Positions 63,442-64,000 of a stretch of 64,000 nt of DNA are shown piece after piece. A model generated the notes under the pieces. It saw only the letters and a list, made by a program, of their open reading frames with translations. It did no database searches and was not told the DNA's origin. Each line of letters begins with the position of its first letter. Position 1 is the first letter of the stretch. The DNA lies in assembly GCA_963691885.1 (NCBI GenBank), contig OY829843.1, positions 4,030,001-4,094,000 on the forward strand, read 5' to 3'. The position numbers and the translations under genes were made by a program. The DNA comes from G963691885 sp963691885. Lineage in GTDB: Bacteria; Pseudomonadota; Alphaproteobacteria; UBA8366; Aestuariispiraceae.

Positions 63442-64000
63442 TTGCTGAATTCGTTTTCCCATGATGCTGTTGCTGATGCCTTGCGTGAAGCGGCCCGACT
63501 CGACGTTCTGCCGCGTTTCAAAATGCTGCAAGATCATGAAATCATGGAAAAAAATCCGGGCGACGTTGTGACGGTCGCCGATATTGAGGCCGAACATCGC
63601 CTGACCCGCTTGCTGCCCGATATTCTGCCGGGCTCTGTCGTTGTGGGCGAAGAGGCGCATTCAAAAGATCCGATGATCCTGCAGAAGGTATCCGGAGACG
63701 AGCCTGTCTGGTTGGTCGATCCGGTGGATGGAACCAAGAACTTTACCAATGGAAATCCCCTCTTTTGCATCATGGTCGCCCTTGTCTATCGTGGTGAGAC
63801 GGTCAATAGCTGGATCCTGGACCCGACACGGGACAGGCTTGCCCATGCCGGAAAGGGTGAGGGCGCCTGGCTTGATGGTAGTCAACTGAAAGTGAAACCC
63901 CGACGGGCCGTGGGCGAGATGGTCGGCCAGATCAATTTCGGTGTTTTCCCAAGCGCCGGGCGAGAGGTTAGCCGGGCCCATTTCAAGTCTCTGTTTGCAG
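63442..64000 (+). CDS. inositol monophosphatase family protein, N-terminal part (runs off window)
   Basis: The frame is open from a TAG at 63427 to the window end, giving 186 residues. It holds a Glu-rich metal site (VVVGEEAH) and the family motif WLVDPVDGTKNFTNG (DPxDGT), with PVDGT near residue 92. No ATG precedes the conserved part: TTG 63442 with AGGA ten bases upstream is the likely start. The family includes inositol monophosphatase, CysQ and histidinol-phosphatase HisN; the substrate cannot be told from this part. Confidence 0.88.
   Translation, partial: MLNSFSHDAVADALREAARLDVLPRFKMLQDHEIMEKNPGDVVTVADIEAEHRLTRLLPDILPGSVVVGEEAHSKDPMILQKVSGDEPVWLVDPVDGTKNFTNGNPLFCIMVALVYRGETVNSWILDPTRDRLAHAGKGEGAWLDGSQLKVKPRRAVGEMVGQINFGVFPSAGREVSRAHFKSLFA

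Overview
The window is a chromosomal stretch of an alphaproteobacterium, probably of the Rhodospirillales/Sneathiella-like grade. The evidence is gene order and gene content: rpsB-tsf-pyrH-frr-uppS-cdsA-dxr-rseP-bamA-skp-lpxD-fabZ-lpxA-lpxI-lpxB-gltA, LpxI instead of LpxH, a fused IspDF, a lipoyl domain on pyruvate dehydrogenase E1-beta, the ntrBC-ntrYX-trkA-hfq-hflX series, and LexA boxes of the GTTC-N7-GTTC type. No rRNA, tRNA, CRISPR array, insertion sequence or prophage was seen. The window reads as dense core genome.

Layout. 1-620 is the 3' end of dnaE. 797-15637 (+) is a translation/envelope block covering ribosomal protein S2, EF-Ts, nucleotide and isoprenoid precursors, RseP, BamA, Skp and the lipid A pathway. 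15665-18703 (-) holds gltA and gltX, separated by an unusually hairpin-rich spacer. comEC (+) follows. Then comes a minus-strand run lexA, moeA, moaC, trpC, trpD, trpG. A plus-strand YibQ-type polysaccharide deacetylase separates it from trpE and ppiD (-). 31321-44552 (+) carries tpiA, secG, pyrG, kdsA, eno, ftsB, the pyruvate dehydrogenase genes, lpd, a small unknown gene, lipA and ratA. An HTH regulator of unknown role (44808-45608) meets the minus-strand operon ispDF-pgpA-pncC tail to tail. 47881-59163 (+) holds a CcsA/YpjD-like membrane protein, dusB, two NtrB/C-type two-component systems, trkA, a D-amino-acid transaminase and a HAD phosphatase. hfq-hflX, groES-groEL and the start of an inositol-monophosphatase-family gene close the window.

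The genes serve connected core tasks: protein synthesis and folding, outer-membrane assembly (BamA, Skp, RseP, the Lpx enzymes, KdsA), central carbon flow (TpiA, Eno, PDH, citrate synthase) with lipoate attachment, tryptophan and molybdopterin synthesis, nitrogen/redox signalling, and the SOS and heat-shock responses.

I found no convincing new multi-gene system. The points most worth following are non-coding or regulatory: a cluster of five GANTC sites with a CtrA-like half-site upstream of ftsB, the folded gltA-gltX spacer, the palindrome-rich promoter of the unknown HTH regulator, and paired LexA boxes upstream of lexA. Several genes use GTG or TTG starts; I moved starts to the site best supported by family length and ribosome binding sites, and say so in each entry.
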